From Rubrivivax sp. (GTDB lineage Bacteria; Pseudomonadota; Gammaproteobacteria; Burkholderiales; Burkholderiaceae_C): a stretch of 48,452 bases of DNA. This document shows, piece after piece, positions 24,167-32,397 of this stretch (position 1 is the stretch's first letter; every line of letters starts with the position of its first letter). A model generated the notes under the pieces. The model worked only from the letters and a program-made list of their open reading frames with translations. It was not told the DNA's origin and searched no databases. Both the position numbers and the translations under genes were made by a program. The DNA is taken from contig JAEUPC010000005.1 in NCBI GenBank assembly GCA_016789865.1, positions 1 through 48,452 on the forward strand, given 5' to 3'.

Positions 24167-26326
24167 GTGCGAAATCGGATCATCGCGCTGCTGCTGTCGA
24201 TCTTCGCCGCCGGCACGGCCAGCGCGGAGTGGCGTGCCGTACTCGTCGGCGTGTCGAACTACCCTACGCTGCCGGCCGGGGTGCAGCGGACGGTCGGGGC
24301 GCGCAACGATGTGCTGCTGTTCCGCGACGTACTGCGACAGCGAGGCTTCAAACCAGAACACATCCAAGTGCTGGCCGACGGCGTCACCGGCGCCCAGGCA
24401 CCGACACGCGCCAACATCCTGCGCGCGCTCGACGATCTGGCGCAGTCAAGCGAGCCCGGCGATTTCGTGTTCGTCCACTTTGCCGGGCACGGCAGCCTGG
24501 AGCCTGCCTCCAGCGTGGGGGAGGGAGCCACGCCGATCCTGTTGCCCATCGACATCGGCCGCTGGGATGGTGGCGTCGGCGCGGTGGAAAACGCCATCCG
24601 GCGCGACGATCTGCGTCTGAGGATCGACCGCATTGCCGACCGTGGCGCTTTCGTCTGGGGTGTCTTCGATGCCTGCCACGTCGCCGCCGTGGTGCGCCAA
24701 CCCGTTTCACCGCGGCCTCGTCGTCGCTTCGTGGAGCCGGAGGTCCTGGGCATTCCACTGGGAGCGATCGAACTCTCGGAAGCGACCCCAGAGGAAGCCG
24801 GCGATGGCCACGGTGCCCTGCGCGGGATAGGCGGTCTGCGCGACCAGGGCAGGCCCGCCGAACGTCGCTCGGGCGGCACTGTGTTCTTCTATGCGGCGCA
24901 GGCCGGTGAGTCGGCAATCGAGATGAACCTGCCCGCCGGCGCCTCGTCGCCGCGCTCACATGGTCTGTTCAGCTATACGGTCGCGCAGGCGCTCCAGCAC
25001 GCGCGGCCGATGAGCTACCGGCAACTCGGCCAGGCCGTGCTGGCCGGCTACGGAGTTGTTCCCGCGGCCTACTCGACCCCGGTCTTTGCCGGCAACTCGC
25101 TCGACCATCTGGTACTGGGTCAGGCGCGGGTCCCGGTCAGGCAATGGCCGCTGCGAACCGCAAACGACCTTCGCGTCGATGCCGGGCTGCTGTCGGGCCT
25201 GACCCCTGGTGCCGTGCTGGCCGTGCTGCCCGGGCCGACAGCGGCCGACAGCGATGTGGTCGGCCACCTGCGTGTCGTCGGTGCGGACATCGGCCACGCA
25301 ACGCTGGAGCCTGTTGCCCATGCCGGCGAGCTGCCTCCGAAGCGCCAGGCGCTGTCGGCAGACCAGTATTTGAGGCTCGTCCACCGGCCGAGCCGGTTTG
25401 CTTTGCGAGTGGCCTATACGCCGGACGGCTGCACAGGCGATTGCCCGTTGACCGCGGCAGTACGACGTTTGCGCAGCGACGGCATGGAGCACCTGGACCT
25501 GCGCTGGGCCGAGGCCCCCGAAGGAGCCGATATCCTGATTCGGCATCGCGCACGCCGGGCAGAGTTGGTGTCGCCGGCGGGGCTCGTCGTCGGGGTCGTC
25601 GGCACCATCGAGTCTGTGCGCCCCGATCCGGCGGGCGGCGATGCGGTTCGAGCCCTTATCCAACGCCTCGCCCACACCCTTGCCGGACGCCTGCGGGCAT
25701 TCGCGCGCGGACGCAATCTCCTGTCGCTGGCAGCCCGCCATGCCACCGACACCGCGTCGCCGGCAGCAGGCCTGGCGACAAGCCTGCGTCGCACCGCGCG
25801 GGCCGGTGTTGTCGACGCGCCCCGCTCACGCGAACAGATCATGCGCGCGCACCCCGGCGACACGCTCTCGCTGCTGGTAGAAAACCAAGGACCGGATGCA
25901 TTGGACGTGACGGTGCTCTACCTGGATGCCGGCTTCGGCATCTCGGTCCTGTTCCCCGGCGACAGTGGTGAGAGCAATCGGCTTGCTCCCGGGACGAGGC
26001 GACGCATCGAAGACATCGAACTGCAGTCGCCACCCGAAGGACTCGAGCGATTGCTGGTGATCGGTCGGCGGGCGACCCCCGGCGCGGAGCGCGCGGACTT
26101 CTCCTTCCTGAAGCAGGAGGCACCGTCCCATCAGGCACAGGCGCCTGACAGTGAGCTCGCCGTCTTCGCTGACGCTGCGTTCGCCGACTACCGGCGGCGC
26201 GGCCTTGCGCATCCTGCCGTGCCGCAGGGCGACATTGCCATGCACCTGTTCACGCTGGACGTGCGGCCGCCACGCCCGAGCTTGCGGCGGACCCCGAACC
26301 CGGGACAGGCAGGAAGTCGGCGCTAG
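24167..26326 (+). CDS. Exported caspase-like peptidase (C14) with DUF4384-like C-terminus
   Basis: 719 residues. Signal peptide 1–20 (IIALLLSIFAAGTASA, then EW), so the protein acts outside the cytoplasm. Caspase-like domain at about 22–310: first strand WRAVLVGVSNYPTLP, catalytic His108 in FVFVHFAGHGS, and catalytic Cys170 in WGVFDACHVAA (most orthocaspases have DACHSG here). A FFYAAQAGESAIE strand follows, then a linker and a middle region of unknown fold. A DUF4384-like beta domain lies at about 563–645 (GDTLSLLVENQGPDALDVTVLYLD..., SVLFPGD). The start is GTG at 24167 with no strong SD; it places the signal peptide exactly at the N-terminus. It is divergent from the SARP-like regulator and convergent with the CHAT gene (44 bp apart). 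Orthocaspases cleave after Arg/Lys; the substrate here is unknown. Confidence 0.88.
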   Translation: MRNRIIALLLSIFAAGTASAEWRAVLVGVSNYPTLPAGVQRTVGARNDVLLFRDVLRQRGFKPEHIQVLADGVTGAQAPTRANILRALDDLAQSSEPGDFVFVHFAGHGSLEPASSVGEGATPILLPIDIGRWDGGVGAVENAIRRDDLRLRIDRIADRGAFVWGVFDACHVAAVVRQPVSPRPRRRFVEPEVLGIPLGAIELSEATPEEAGDGHGALRGIGGLRDQGRPAERRSGGTVFFYAAQAGESAIEMNLPAGASSPRSHGLFSYTVAQALQHARPMSYRQLGQAVLAGYGVVPAAYSTPVFAGNSLDHLVLGQARVPVRQWPLRTANDLRVDAGLLSGLTPGAVLAVLPGPTAADSDVVGHLRVVGADIGHATLEPVAHAGELPPKRQALSADQYLRLVHRPSRFALRVAYTPDGCTGDCPLTAAVRRLRSDGMEHLDLRWAEAPEGADILIRHRARRAELVSPAGLVVGVVGTIESVRPDPAGGDAVRALIQRLAHTLAGRLRAFARGRNLLSLAARHATDTASPAAGLATSLRRTARAGVVDAPRSREQIMRAHPGDTLSLLVENQGPDALDVTVLYLDAGFGISVLFPGDSGESNRLAPGTRRRIEDIELQSPPEGLERLLVIGRRATPGAERADFSFLKQEAPSHQAQAPDSELAVFADAAFADYRRRGLAHPAVPQGDIAMHLFTLDVRPPRPSLRRTPNPGQAGSRR

Positions 26327-26370
26327 ACCATCTGGCGAACTGCCGTCTTCTATCCAGTGCGGCCCATCAT

Positions 26371-29300
26371 TCAGCGCGCGCTGCTTCCGACGAGGGCGTA
26401 GGGCGCCCAGTAGGCAGGATGCGACCAGTCCCGATGCGCCCTGCGGGAATCCAGCATGTCGATCGCCGTTTGCCGCAAGGCCTGTGCGCGGTCGAGTCGG
26501 CGGTCACGCGCCAACCGCTGGATCGTCATCGTGGTGATCGCCGCCGCACTCTTCGACTCCACCTCCCAATGCGTGGTTAGCAAGCTGCTTGCCCCGGCGA
26601 AGAAGAAGCCACGCGCCAAGCCCGAGAGCGGGTCAGCGCCAACACGCTCGGCCGATGAGGTGTTGCAGGCGCTGAGCAGCACCCAGTCCGCGTCGAGGTC
26701 GAGGCCGACCACGTCGTCGAGCGTCAGGAGCGACGGCAGCTTGTCGCCCGGTTCCTGCGCCAAGGCCAGGGCAGGCTGCGCCAGCCCCGCAATCTGCGCC
26801 GGCATCAGTCCGTGGGTGGCGAACATCAGCACCGACTTGCGCTTGAGCGCGCCGGACCTGGACATCGCGAGCACAGAGCTGCGTGTCGCCCGCTCACCCG
26901 AGATGACGTCGTCAACCGGCGATGCACCCAGCGCCAACGCGACGGCCTCGGCTTCCAATCGCGTTTCGGGCAGGGGGTGCAGCATCTCGCCAAGATTGCC
27001 AGGCAAGTGTCTTGCCTCGATGACGGAGGTAGGAGCGGGCAGGCGGGCGGACTGTCGAACGCCCCGCAAGCTGCTGTCCGCAGGCGACTTGCGGCTACTG
27101 GACACGAAGGCCGGATCTGCCCAAGCGACGAAGTCGGCCCTGTTGCCGCCCCAGGCCTTGCCGGCCACGGCGGCCCAGGAGGCCAGCGAGGGCATGTGCG
27201 AGACGGCCATGGACTTGATGAGCCAAGCATGCGCGCCGTACGCCGCCATTTGATCGGCGGGCGGACGGTGTTGGACCAACAGACTGAACGGGATCGACCC
27301 GAGCGAGTCGCCTGCGATGACGGAGAGGTGTGTGACCTCGCGCAGCGGCTGCGCAGCCCATCCGAACAGCCGCTCGTGCAAGAGGGAGGCGGCTTCGACA
27401 TCGAACGCCGAGATGGGTGAACTGGAATGCGCGTCCAGAGCCACCGTCCGGCGAATGCGGGCGACCAGCTCGCGCACATCGTCTCGCGCCACCGGCACGA
27501 GCTGCTGATGCACGCCGCTTCGGGTAAGAAGCAGCACGTGGGTTCGATCCCTCAGCGGCCACACACTGACCAGTGCCCCGCCGGGGCCGAGTTGAGCCCG
27601 CAATCGGCCCACAGACAGCCTGTCCGGAGCGAGCACGTCATGCAACCTGGGAGCTGTCTGGCGCAGCATGCCAACATGGGCCCGCAGCTTGTCGCTGGCA
27701 TCGGAGGCAGTTCGGGCCAACTCGGCCACCCACTGGGGCTCAGCCTCCAGCGAGAGGCTGTAGGCCATCAACTCTTGCTGCGCCGTGCGGGCCGCCTGAC
27801 GCAGGTCGTGCAGCCTTCGCACCTGCGCCGCCGAGACCCCGGCGATAGGACGCTGGCGCGTCGCCGCAGCCACGATGTCGTCGTCGGTCTCGCTGCGCTG
27901 CAGCAGCACCAGGGCTTCGATCAGGTCGTCGGGACCCACACCGCCCGATCCCTGAGCGGCGCTCGCCGCTGCCACGTAGGACTCCTTCACGTGCGCAAGA
28001 TAGCGGTCCACCAGTGGCCTAGCCCGCATCTCGCCGCTGAGTTGAAGCGCGCGCAAGCTGCTGGAGAACCTGCGCCCGTTCTCGACCGCCTTGATCAGGT
28101 CTGCGAGCGATCGCCGATGGCTGCCACGTCGCTCGTAGGCCATGGTCTTGACTCCGAAGTGGAGCAAGGCGTGCTGCGACGCGAGCCGGTCCTGGTAACG
28201 CCTGTCCTTGGCCTCCAGGCTCTCTGGCGGCGGGTCGAATCGGCCCGTCATTGCAGCAGCACCAACGAGGCTGGCGTGGTGCACGTCTCTGAGAATGCTG
28301 TCCTCGGTGGACCGCGATACGCTGACTTGCGCCAGCGTCGCATGGGCACCCTGCCAATCGCCACCCGTCGCCAGGAGCATGCCTTTGAGAGCAGCGGTCT
28401 GAAGCACGGCCGCTTCGGCATTTCGAACCGCGGAGGGCATCAGCCTCCAGGCCTCGTCCAACTTCTCGACAGCCCGGCTGCTTTCGCCGGCAAACGCCAG
28501 CAGCAAGGCCGTGGCCTCGTGCAACCCGGCGACCGCGTGGCGCTTTGCGCCGCCGCCCTCGACCGCCAGCCGCAACTCGTCGAGGTGACGCGCAGCCTTG
28601 GCGAACTCCGCCTGACTGATGCTGACCCGGACGAGCAGCCGCAGCGATGACTCCAGGCTGCCAGATATCGAAGCGTTCTCCGCGTCGGATCGCTGCGAGT
28701 GAAGCACCAAGCTCCGTCGAAATGCTCCCAGTCCTTCGGCGACAGTCGCGTAGGCCCCATCGAAGTCGCCGATCGTCATCAGGTACTCGCCCTTCTCCCT
28801 CGCGAAGTCCACATCCGTGGTCAGGCTGGCGAGCGTCGAAGTGCTGCGGTAGTACGTTCGCCAGCGGGCATACGCCCGCAACAGCCGATCGGCTTCCTTG
28901 AACTGCCCCGCCACGCGCGCCACACCGATGTGCCGGCCGAATTCGTACTTGGGTACGGGCCCTCCGCTGGCCCGGGCCGCCTGCGCCAACGGCAGCCACT
29001 TGCGTTCGGCTTCGGCCATGTATCGCATCGCCGTCTGCAGCTGTCCGCGCGCCGTCGCCACGTCGGCAGCGACATGCAAGGCCATGATCCTCAGCTCTTC
29101 GCTCACGCCGTGGCGGACGATCAGCAGCGCTGCATTCGACGCTCCCTCGAGGTTGCCGGCCAGCATGGCGGCCATCGCGCGCCGCAGTGCCGCGACGTCG
29201 TGGCTGATCCCCGGCGGCGCAGGCAGCGCGCGCGACTCGATCGCCCTGGCCTCCTCCTCGGTGATCGAGTCGTCGCGGTACCTGGCTGCCATGTCTTCGA

Positions 29301-29586
29301 TCTGCAAACCGTCGACGACAAGCGACACCACCGGGATCTGTCCCAGCGCGTTGTTGATCGCATGGGGCAGGGAGGCACACCCCGCGAGAGAACTGACCAT
29401 CCAGATCGCGAACAGCCACGCGGCCCCTCGCGCGCGCCGGGCGACTCTGAAATTGCCGCCTGGAAGTCCGGACCCGACCTTCGACGCCGAGCCCTTGCGC
29501 GTCGAATGCCGCAGCGGTTCACGGTGACCGGTGGATTGCGCCGTGTGCGGAGACTGCTTCGCGCAGCAGGCACCCATCCGCTTCAT
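26371..29586 (-). CDS. TPR-CHAT protease, probable lipoprotein
   Basis: Up to 1071 residues. The C-terminal CHAT domain (about 720–1071) is a caspase-like protease fold with catalytic His925 in LMFATHGL and Cys974 in VLLSACNTSS, followed by family motifs DPLSGLARGFFFAGASSLLTT (in part), HWEVESKSAA and terminal HPAYWAPYALVGSS. The N-terminal two thirds are helical repeats of the TPR kind (about 100–650). A hydrophobic segment AAWLFAIWMVSSLAGC with a lipobox-like LAGC (Cys68 from the first ATG) suggests a lipid anchor. No start codon lies suitably close before it, so the true start is uncertain: the ATGs at 29586 and 29577 give an unusually long 50-residue basic N-region. It converges on the caspase-like gene. 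It lies 66 bp downstream of scoB, on the same strand. Confidence 0.83.
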   Translation of the reverse strand: MKRMGACCAKQSPHTAQSTGHREPLRHSTRKGSASKVGSGLPGGNFRVARRARGAAWLFAIWMVSSLAGCASLPHAINNALGQIPVVSLVVDGLQIEDMAARYRDDSITEEEARAIESRALPAPPGISHDVAALRRAMAAMLAGNLEGASNAALLIVRHGVSEELRIMALHVAADVATARGQLQTAMRYMAEAERKWLPLAQAARASGGPVPKYEFGRHIGVARVAGQFKEADRLLRAYARWRTYYRSTSTLASLTTDVDFAREKGEYLMTIGDFDGAYATVAEGLGAFRRSLVLHSQRSDAENASISGSLESSLRLLVRVSISQAEFAKAARHLDELRLAVEGGGAKRHAVAGLHEATALLLAFAGESSRAVEKLDEAWRLMPSAVRNAEAAVLQTAALKGMLLATGGDWQGAHATLAQVSVSRSTEDSILRDVHHASLVGAAAMTGRFDPPPESLEAKDRRYQDRLASQHALLHFGVKTMAYERRGSHRRSLADLIKAVENGRRFSSSLRALQLSGEMRARPLVDRYLAHVKESYVAAASAAQGSGGVGPDDLIEALVLLQRSETDDDIVAAATRQRPIAGVSAAQVRRLHDLRQAARTAQQELMAYSLSLEAEPQWVAELARTASDASDKLRAHVGMLRQTAPRLHDVLAPDRLSVGRLRAQLGPGGALVSVWPLRDRTHVLLLTRSGVHQQLVPVARDDVRELVARIRRTVALDAHSSSPISAFDVEAASLLHERLFGWAAQPLREVTHLSVIAGDSLGSIPFSLLVQHRPPADQMAAYGAHAWLIKSMAVSHMPSLASWAAVAGKAWGGNRADFVAWADPAFVSSSRKSPADSSLRGVRQSARLPAPTSVIEARHLPGNLGEMLHPLPETRLEAEAVALALGASPVDDVISGERATRSSVLAMSRSGALKRKSVLMFATHGLMPAQIAGLAQPALALAQEPGDKLPSLLTLDDVVGLDLDADWVLLSACNTSSAERVGADPLSGLARGFFFAGASSLLTTHWEVESKSAAAITTMTIQRLARDRRLDRAQALRQTAIDMLDSRRAHRDWSHPAYWAPYALVGSSAR

Positions 29587-29645
29587 CTGCCGTCAGTGGG
29601 CAACGCAGCATGCCCGGCCGTGCCCAGCCCCTCCACGGCTCCGCC

Positions 29646-29710
29646 AGGCGCTTCAGCGCAGCGTCACGCCCGTCTTGGCTTGCATCTCTTCGCGCGTGAC
29701 GCCGGGCGCC
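29646..29710. repeat. 65-bp direct repeat, right copy (3' end of intact scoB)
   Basis: Matches 16802–16866 in the same orientation at 63 of 65 positions; the two differences are at the third base of a codon (cag/caa) and in a GAC/GAA (Asp/Glu) codon. This copy forms the functional end and stop codon of scoB plus 7 bp after it. Confidence 0.92.
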
Positions 29711-30291
29711 ATCTCGACGACCTTGATGCCGTGCGGCGTCACGTCCATCACGCCGAGGTCGGTGATGATGCGGTCGACCACACCCACGCCGGTGAGCGGC
29801 AGCGTGCACTTGGGCAGGATCTTCATGTCGAAGCCGCCGTCCTTCTTCTTGGCCACGTGCTCCATCACGACGACCACGCTCTTCACGCCGCCCACCAGGT
29901 CCATCGCGCCGCCCATGCCCTTGACCATCTTGCCCGGGATCATCCAGTTGGCGATGTCGCCCTTCTCGCTGATCTGCATCGCGCCCAAGATGCTCAGGTT
30001 GATCTTGCCGCCGCGGATCATCGCGAAGCTGTCGTGGCTGCCGAAGATGCTGCTGCCGGCGATGGTGGTCACCGTCTGCTTGCCGGCGTTGATGAGGTCG
30101 GCGTCGATCTCGTCTTCGGTGGGAAAGGGGCCGATGCCGAGCATGCCGTTTTCGCTTTGCAGCCAGACCTCGATGTCCTTGGGCACATAGTTGGCCACCA
30201 GCGTCGGGATGCCGATGCCGAGGTTGACGTAGAAGCCGTCTTGCAGTTCCTTGGCCGCACGCTCGGCCATCTGGTCTTGGGTCCAGGGCAT
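29653..30291 (-). CDS. scoB: Succinyl-CoA:3-ketoacid CoA-transferase subunit B
   Basis: 212-residue beta subunit of the type I CoA-transferase that activates acetoacetate with succinyl-CoA, feeding ketone-body or PHB-derived carbon into acetyl-CoA. Seen: [15 protein letters not shown], the catalytic glutamate in [36 protein letters not shown], and C-terminal [17 protein letters not shown] good AAGGAG precedes the ATG at 30291. It lies 42 bp downstream of scoA as an operon. Its 3' end is the right copy of the island's bounding repeat, so the gene is intact despite its position at the island edge. Confidence 0.93.
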   Translation of the reverse strand: MPWTQDQMAERAAKELQDGFYVNLGIGIPTLVANYVPKDIEVWLQSENGMLGIGPFPTEDEIDADLINAGKQTVTTIAGSSIFGSHDSFAMIRGGKINLSILGAMQISEKGDIANWMIPGKMVKGMGGAMDLVGGVKSVVVVMEHVAKKKDGGFDMKILPKCTLPLTGVGVVDRIITDLGVMDVTPHGIKVVEMAPGVTREEMQAKTGVTLR

Positions 30292-30333
30292 GGTTTGCTC
30301 CTTCGTCTTCGGGGCTGCAGGTCGGGCGGCGGG

Positions 30334-31041
30334 TCAGACGGCGGTCTTCTCGCGCACTGTGCGCTTCTCGATGCGCTTCTCGGGCGTGGCGTTGAGCACC
30401 AGGCGGTGCACGTAGATGCCCGGCAGGTGCACGGCGTCGGGGTCGAGCGAACCCACGGGCACGATCTTCTCCACCTCCACCACGCTGATGCGGCCGGCCA
30501 TGATGACCGCCGGGTTGAAGTTGCGGGCAGTGCGGCGGAACACCAGGTTGCCGCTCTCGTCGGCCATGTAGGCCTTGGCCAGCGACACGGCCGGCACGAG
30601 CCCACGCTCCATCACGTAGACCTTGCCGTCGAACTCGCGCGTCTCCTTGCCCTCGGCCACCAGCGTGCCGACGCCGGTGCGCGTGAAGAACGCCGGGATG
30701 CCGGCGCCGCCGGCGCGCAGCTTCTCGGCCAGCGTGCCCTGCGGCGTGAATTCGAGCTCCAGTTCACCCGCCAGGTACTGACGCTCGAACTCCTTGTTCT
30801 CGCCGACATAGCTGGAGATCATCTTCTTGATCTGCCGCGTTTCCAGCAGCTTGCCCAGGCCGAAGCCGTCGACCCCGGCGTTGTTGGAGATGACGGTGAG
30901 GTCCTTCTTGCCGCTGTCGCGCAGCGCGTCGATCAGCGCTTCGGGAATGCCGCACAGGCCGAAGCCGCCGACGGCGAGCAGCTGCCCGTCCTTGACGATG
31001 CCGTCGAGCGCCGCGGCGGCACTGGGGTAGATCTTGCGCAT
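30334..31041 (-). CDS. scoA: Succinyl-CoA:3-ketoacid CoA-transferase subunit A
   Basis: 235-residue alpha subunit, partner of the ScoB encoded directly downstream. Seen: the CoA-binding VGGFGLCGIPEALIDAL, VISNNAGVDGFGLGKLL, TPQGTLAEKLRAGGAGIPAFFTRTGVGT and FNPAVIMAGRISVVEVEKIVP. These features are SCOT-like rather than PcaI-like (compare the pcaI–pcaJ pair at 36979–38333). GGAGAGG precedes the ATG. The divergent promoter region to the thioesterase gene holds an inverted repeat that may control both. Confidence 0.93.
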   Translation of the reverse strand: MRKIYPSAAAALDGIVKDGQLLAVGGFGLCGIPEALIDALRDSGKKDLTVISNNAGVDGFGLGKLLETRQIKKMISSYVGENKEFERQYLAGELELEFTPQGTLAEKLRAGGAGIPAFFTRTGVGTLVAEGKETREFDGKVYVMERGLVPAVSLAKAYMADESGNLVFRRTARNFNPAVIMAGRISVVEVEKIVPVGSLDPDAVHLPGIYVHRLVLNATPEKRIEKRTVREKTAV

Positions 31042-31108
31042 GGCGTGAGCCTCTCCTGCGTGGGGTGCCGGGTGGCCGGGCGGGGTCCGGCGCGGGCGGG
31101 CAAGCGTA

Positions 31109-31139
31109 CTACGTAAGGCATTAAGTGGTCGTTACGTAG
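31109..31139. promoter_or_regulatory. Inverted-repeat operator between scoA and the thioesterase gene
   Basis: ctacgtaa (31109–31116) and ttacgtag (31132–31139) are perfect complements with centres 23 bp apart, about two helical turns. They lie in the 107-bp divergent gap, in DNA that is locally AT-rich. The right arm overlaps a possible -10 hexamer tagaat at 31137–31142 for the rightward gene, so a bound protein would repress it. The pattern suits a TetR- or LysR-type dimer; the regulator is unknown. Confidence 0.6.
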
Positions 31140-31148
31140 AATTGACTA

Positions 31149-31586
31149 ATGAGTGCCCCCGACCCGATGGCCTCGCTGGCCGACACCGAGATGCTCCAGG
31201 ATGCGTTGGCCCGGGTCTTTGCGCCCTGGGTGCGTGAACTGGACCTGCGGCTGCTCGAAGCCCGCGCGGGCGAGGTGACCCTGGCGCTGCCGGTGACCAG
31301 CCGCCACGTGCACGAAGGCGGCGTGCTGTGCGGGCAGACGATGATGGCCGCGGCCGACACGGCCATGGTGCTGGCGGTGATGACGCGGCTGGGCGGCTTC
31401 AAGCCGATGACCACCGTGCAGCTGCAGGTGAGCTTCCTGCGCCAGGTGGCCGGCACCAGCGGCGCGGCGCGCGTGGTGGCGCGCGTGCTCAAGATGGGCC
31501 GCAGCCTCGTGTTCGGCGAAATCCAGGTCTGGAACGCCGACGACGAACTGGCCGCGCACGCCACCACCACCTACGCGCTGCTCTGA
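31149..31586 (+). CDS. PaaI-family hotdog thioesterase
   Basis: 145 residues with the PaaI-type single hotdog fold: LPVTSRHVHEGGVLCGQTMMAAADTAMVLAVMT carries the conserved H-x-G-G region and the acidic catalytic site (shown in part), followed by TTVQLQVSFLRQV. It hydrolyses acyl-CoA thioesters in the cytoplasm; divergence from scoAB suggests a role in acyl-CoA or acetoacetyl-CoA balance. No SD is visible before the ATG, and a tagaat hexamer ends 6 bp upstream, so translation may be leaderless. The PAS-LuxR gene follows 5 bp after the stop. Confidence 0.85.
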   Translation: MSAPDPMASLADTEMLQDALARVFAPWVRELDLRLLEARAGEVTLALPVTSRHVHEGGVLCGQTMMAAADTAMVLAVMTRLGGFKPMTTVQLQVSFLRQVAGTSGAARVVARVLKMGRSLVFGEIQVWNADDELAAHATTTYALL

Positions 31587-31591
31587 TCGGC

Positions 31592-32182
31592 GTGGAAGGC
31601 GCCGCGCCGGTGGCGGCGCTGGACCATCGCAGCGCCTTCGAGCTGGCCCCGGTGGGGTTGGTGATCTCGCGCGAGCGGCTGATGGTCGATGTCAACCGCG
31701 AGCTGCTGAAGATGTTCGGCGCCACGCGCGAGATGCTGGTGGGCGCGAGCTTCGAGCTGCTGTACCCCACCGCGGCGGAGTTCGAGCGCACCGGCCAGCG
31801 CATCACCGCGCAACTGGACAGCGCGGGCCGCTACAGCGACGAGCGTGTGATGAAGCGGCTGGGCGGCGCCGGCGGCGTCACGGCCGGCGAGCTCTTCTGG
31901 TGCCACGTCTCCGGGCGCGCACTCGACCCCGCGCGGCCGCATGCCCAGGGCATTTGGGCGTTCGAAGACCTGTCGTCGCGGCGCGTGCTGCGCGTGGAGT
32001 TCACGCCGCGTGAGCGCGAGATCGCCGCGCTGCTCATCGAAGGGCTCACCAGCAAGGCCATCGGCCGGCGGCTGGGCGTGAGCCCGCGCACGGTGGACGT
32101 CTACCGCACGCGGCTGATGCGCAAGACCGGCGCGGCCACCACGCCCGAGTTGGTCAACAAGCTGCTGGCCGGCCAGCGCTGA
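31592..32182 (+). CDS. PAS-LuxR transcriptional regulator
   Basis: 196 residues. A PAS-like sensor at about 12–125 (FELAPVGLVISRERLMVDVNRELLKMFGATREMLVG, in part, and ELFWCHVSGRALDP) is followed by a LuxR/FixJ HTH at about 130–190 (LTPREREIAALLIEGLTSKAIGRRLGVSP-like; here FTPREREIAALL, SKAIGRRLGVSPRTVDVYRTRLMRKTG). GTG at 31592 is taken as the start because it lies 5 bp after the thioesterase stop; no ATG lies before the PAS domain. It is probably co-transcribed with the thioesterase and may regulate it or the scoAB genes. An 18-bp palindrome follows 53 bp downstream. Confidence 0.82.
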   Translation: MEGAAPVAALDHRSAFELAPVGLVISRERLMVDVNRELLKMFGATREMLVGASFELLYPTAAEFERTGQRITAQLDSAGRYSDERVMKRLGGAGGVTAGELFWCHVSGRALDPARPHAQGIWAFEDLSSRRVLRVEFTPREREIAALLIEGLTSKAIGRRLGVSPRTVDVYRTRLMRKTGAATTPELVNKLLAGQR

Positions 32183-32234
32183 GCCTCGCGCCGCTTCGCG
32201 CCACCGATCTCCCTTGTTGGGTGCGCCGCCGGGC

Positions 32235-32252
32235 GCCATACCACGGTATGGC
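32235..32252. promoter_or_regulatory. 18-bp palindromic operator candidate
   Basis: GCCATACCACGGTATGGC: 8-bp arms perfect around a 2-bp centre, AT-rich in the middle against a very GC-rich background. It sits in the 215-bp gap between the PAS-LuxR gene and the channel gene, 146 bp upstream of the latter's start. The symmetry suits a dimeric HTH protein; the adjacent LuxR-type regulator is an obvious candidate. Confidence 0.5.
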
Positions 32253-32397
32253 AGCCTCGCCGCGCCCCAACCCTACGATCGCCCACGGCAGGCGGCTGCC
32301 GGCGTCCCCCGCGGCGGCCTGGCACCGCGGCGGTGCGCAGCCGGCCACGCCCGACCCTGCCGCCCAGCGACGGACCGCGTCCCCACAACAATCAGAC

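Larger units (their letters stand above)
16802..29710. other. Candidate accessory island bounded by scoB-derived direct repeats
   Basis: A 12.9-kb block between two direct copies of the scoB 3' end. Its genes (ECF sigma factor, membrane protein, CsgG-like lipoprotein, SARP-like regulator, caspase-like and CHAT proteases) are unlike the metabolic genes around it. Base composition is less GC-extreme: a hand count gives 52% in 17041–17100 against 85% in 33061–33120, chosen as contrasting examples. No integrase, transposase or tRNA is present, so the mode of entry is unknown. Confidence 0.55.

Noticed and set aside
16802-29710. Type III-E (Craspase-type) CRISPR locus, because of TPR-CHAT and sigma genes
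   Set aside because: No gRAMP/Cas7-11-like gene, no repeat array, and the proteases carry export signals.
16802-29710. Prophage or integrative element with integrase
   Set aside because: No integrase, transposase, relaxase, structural phage gene or tRNA; only flanking repeats support mobility.
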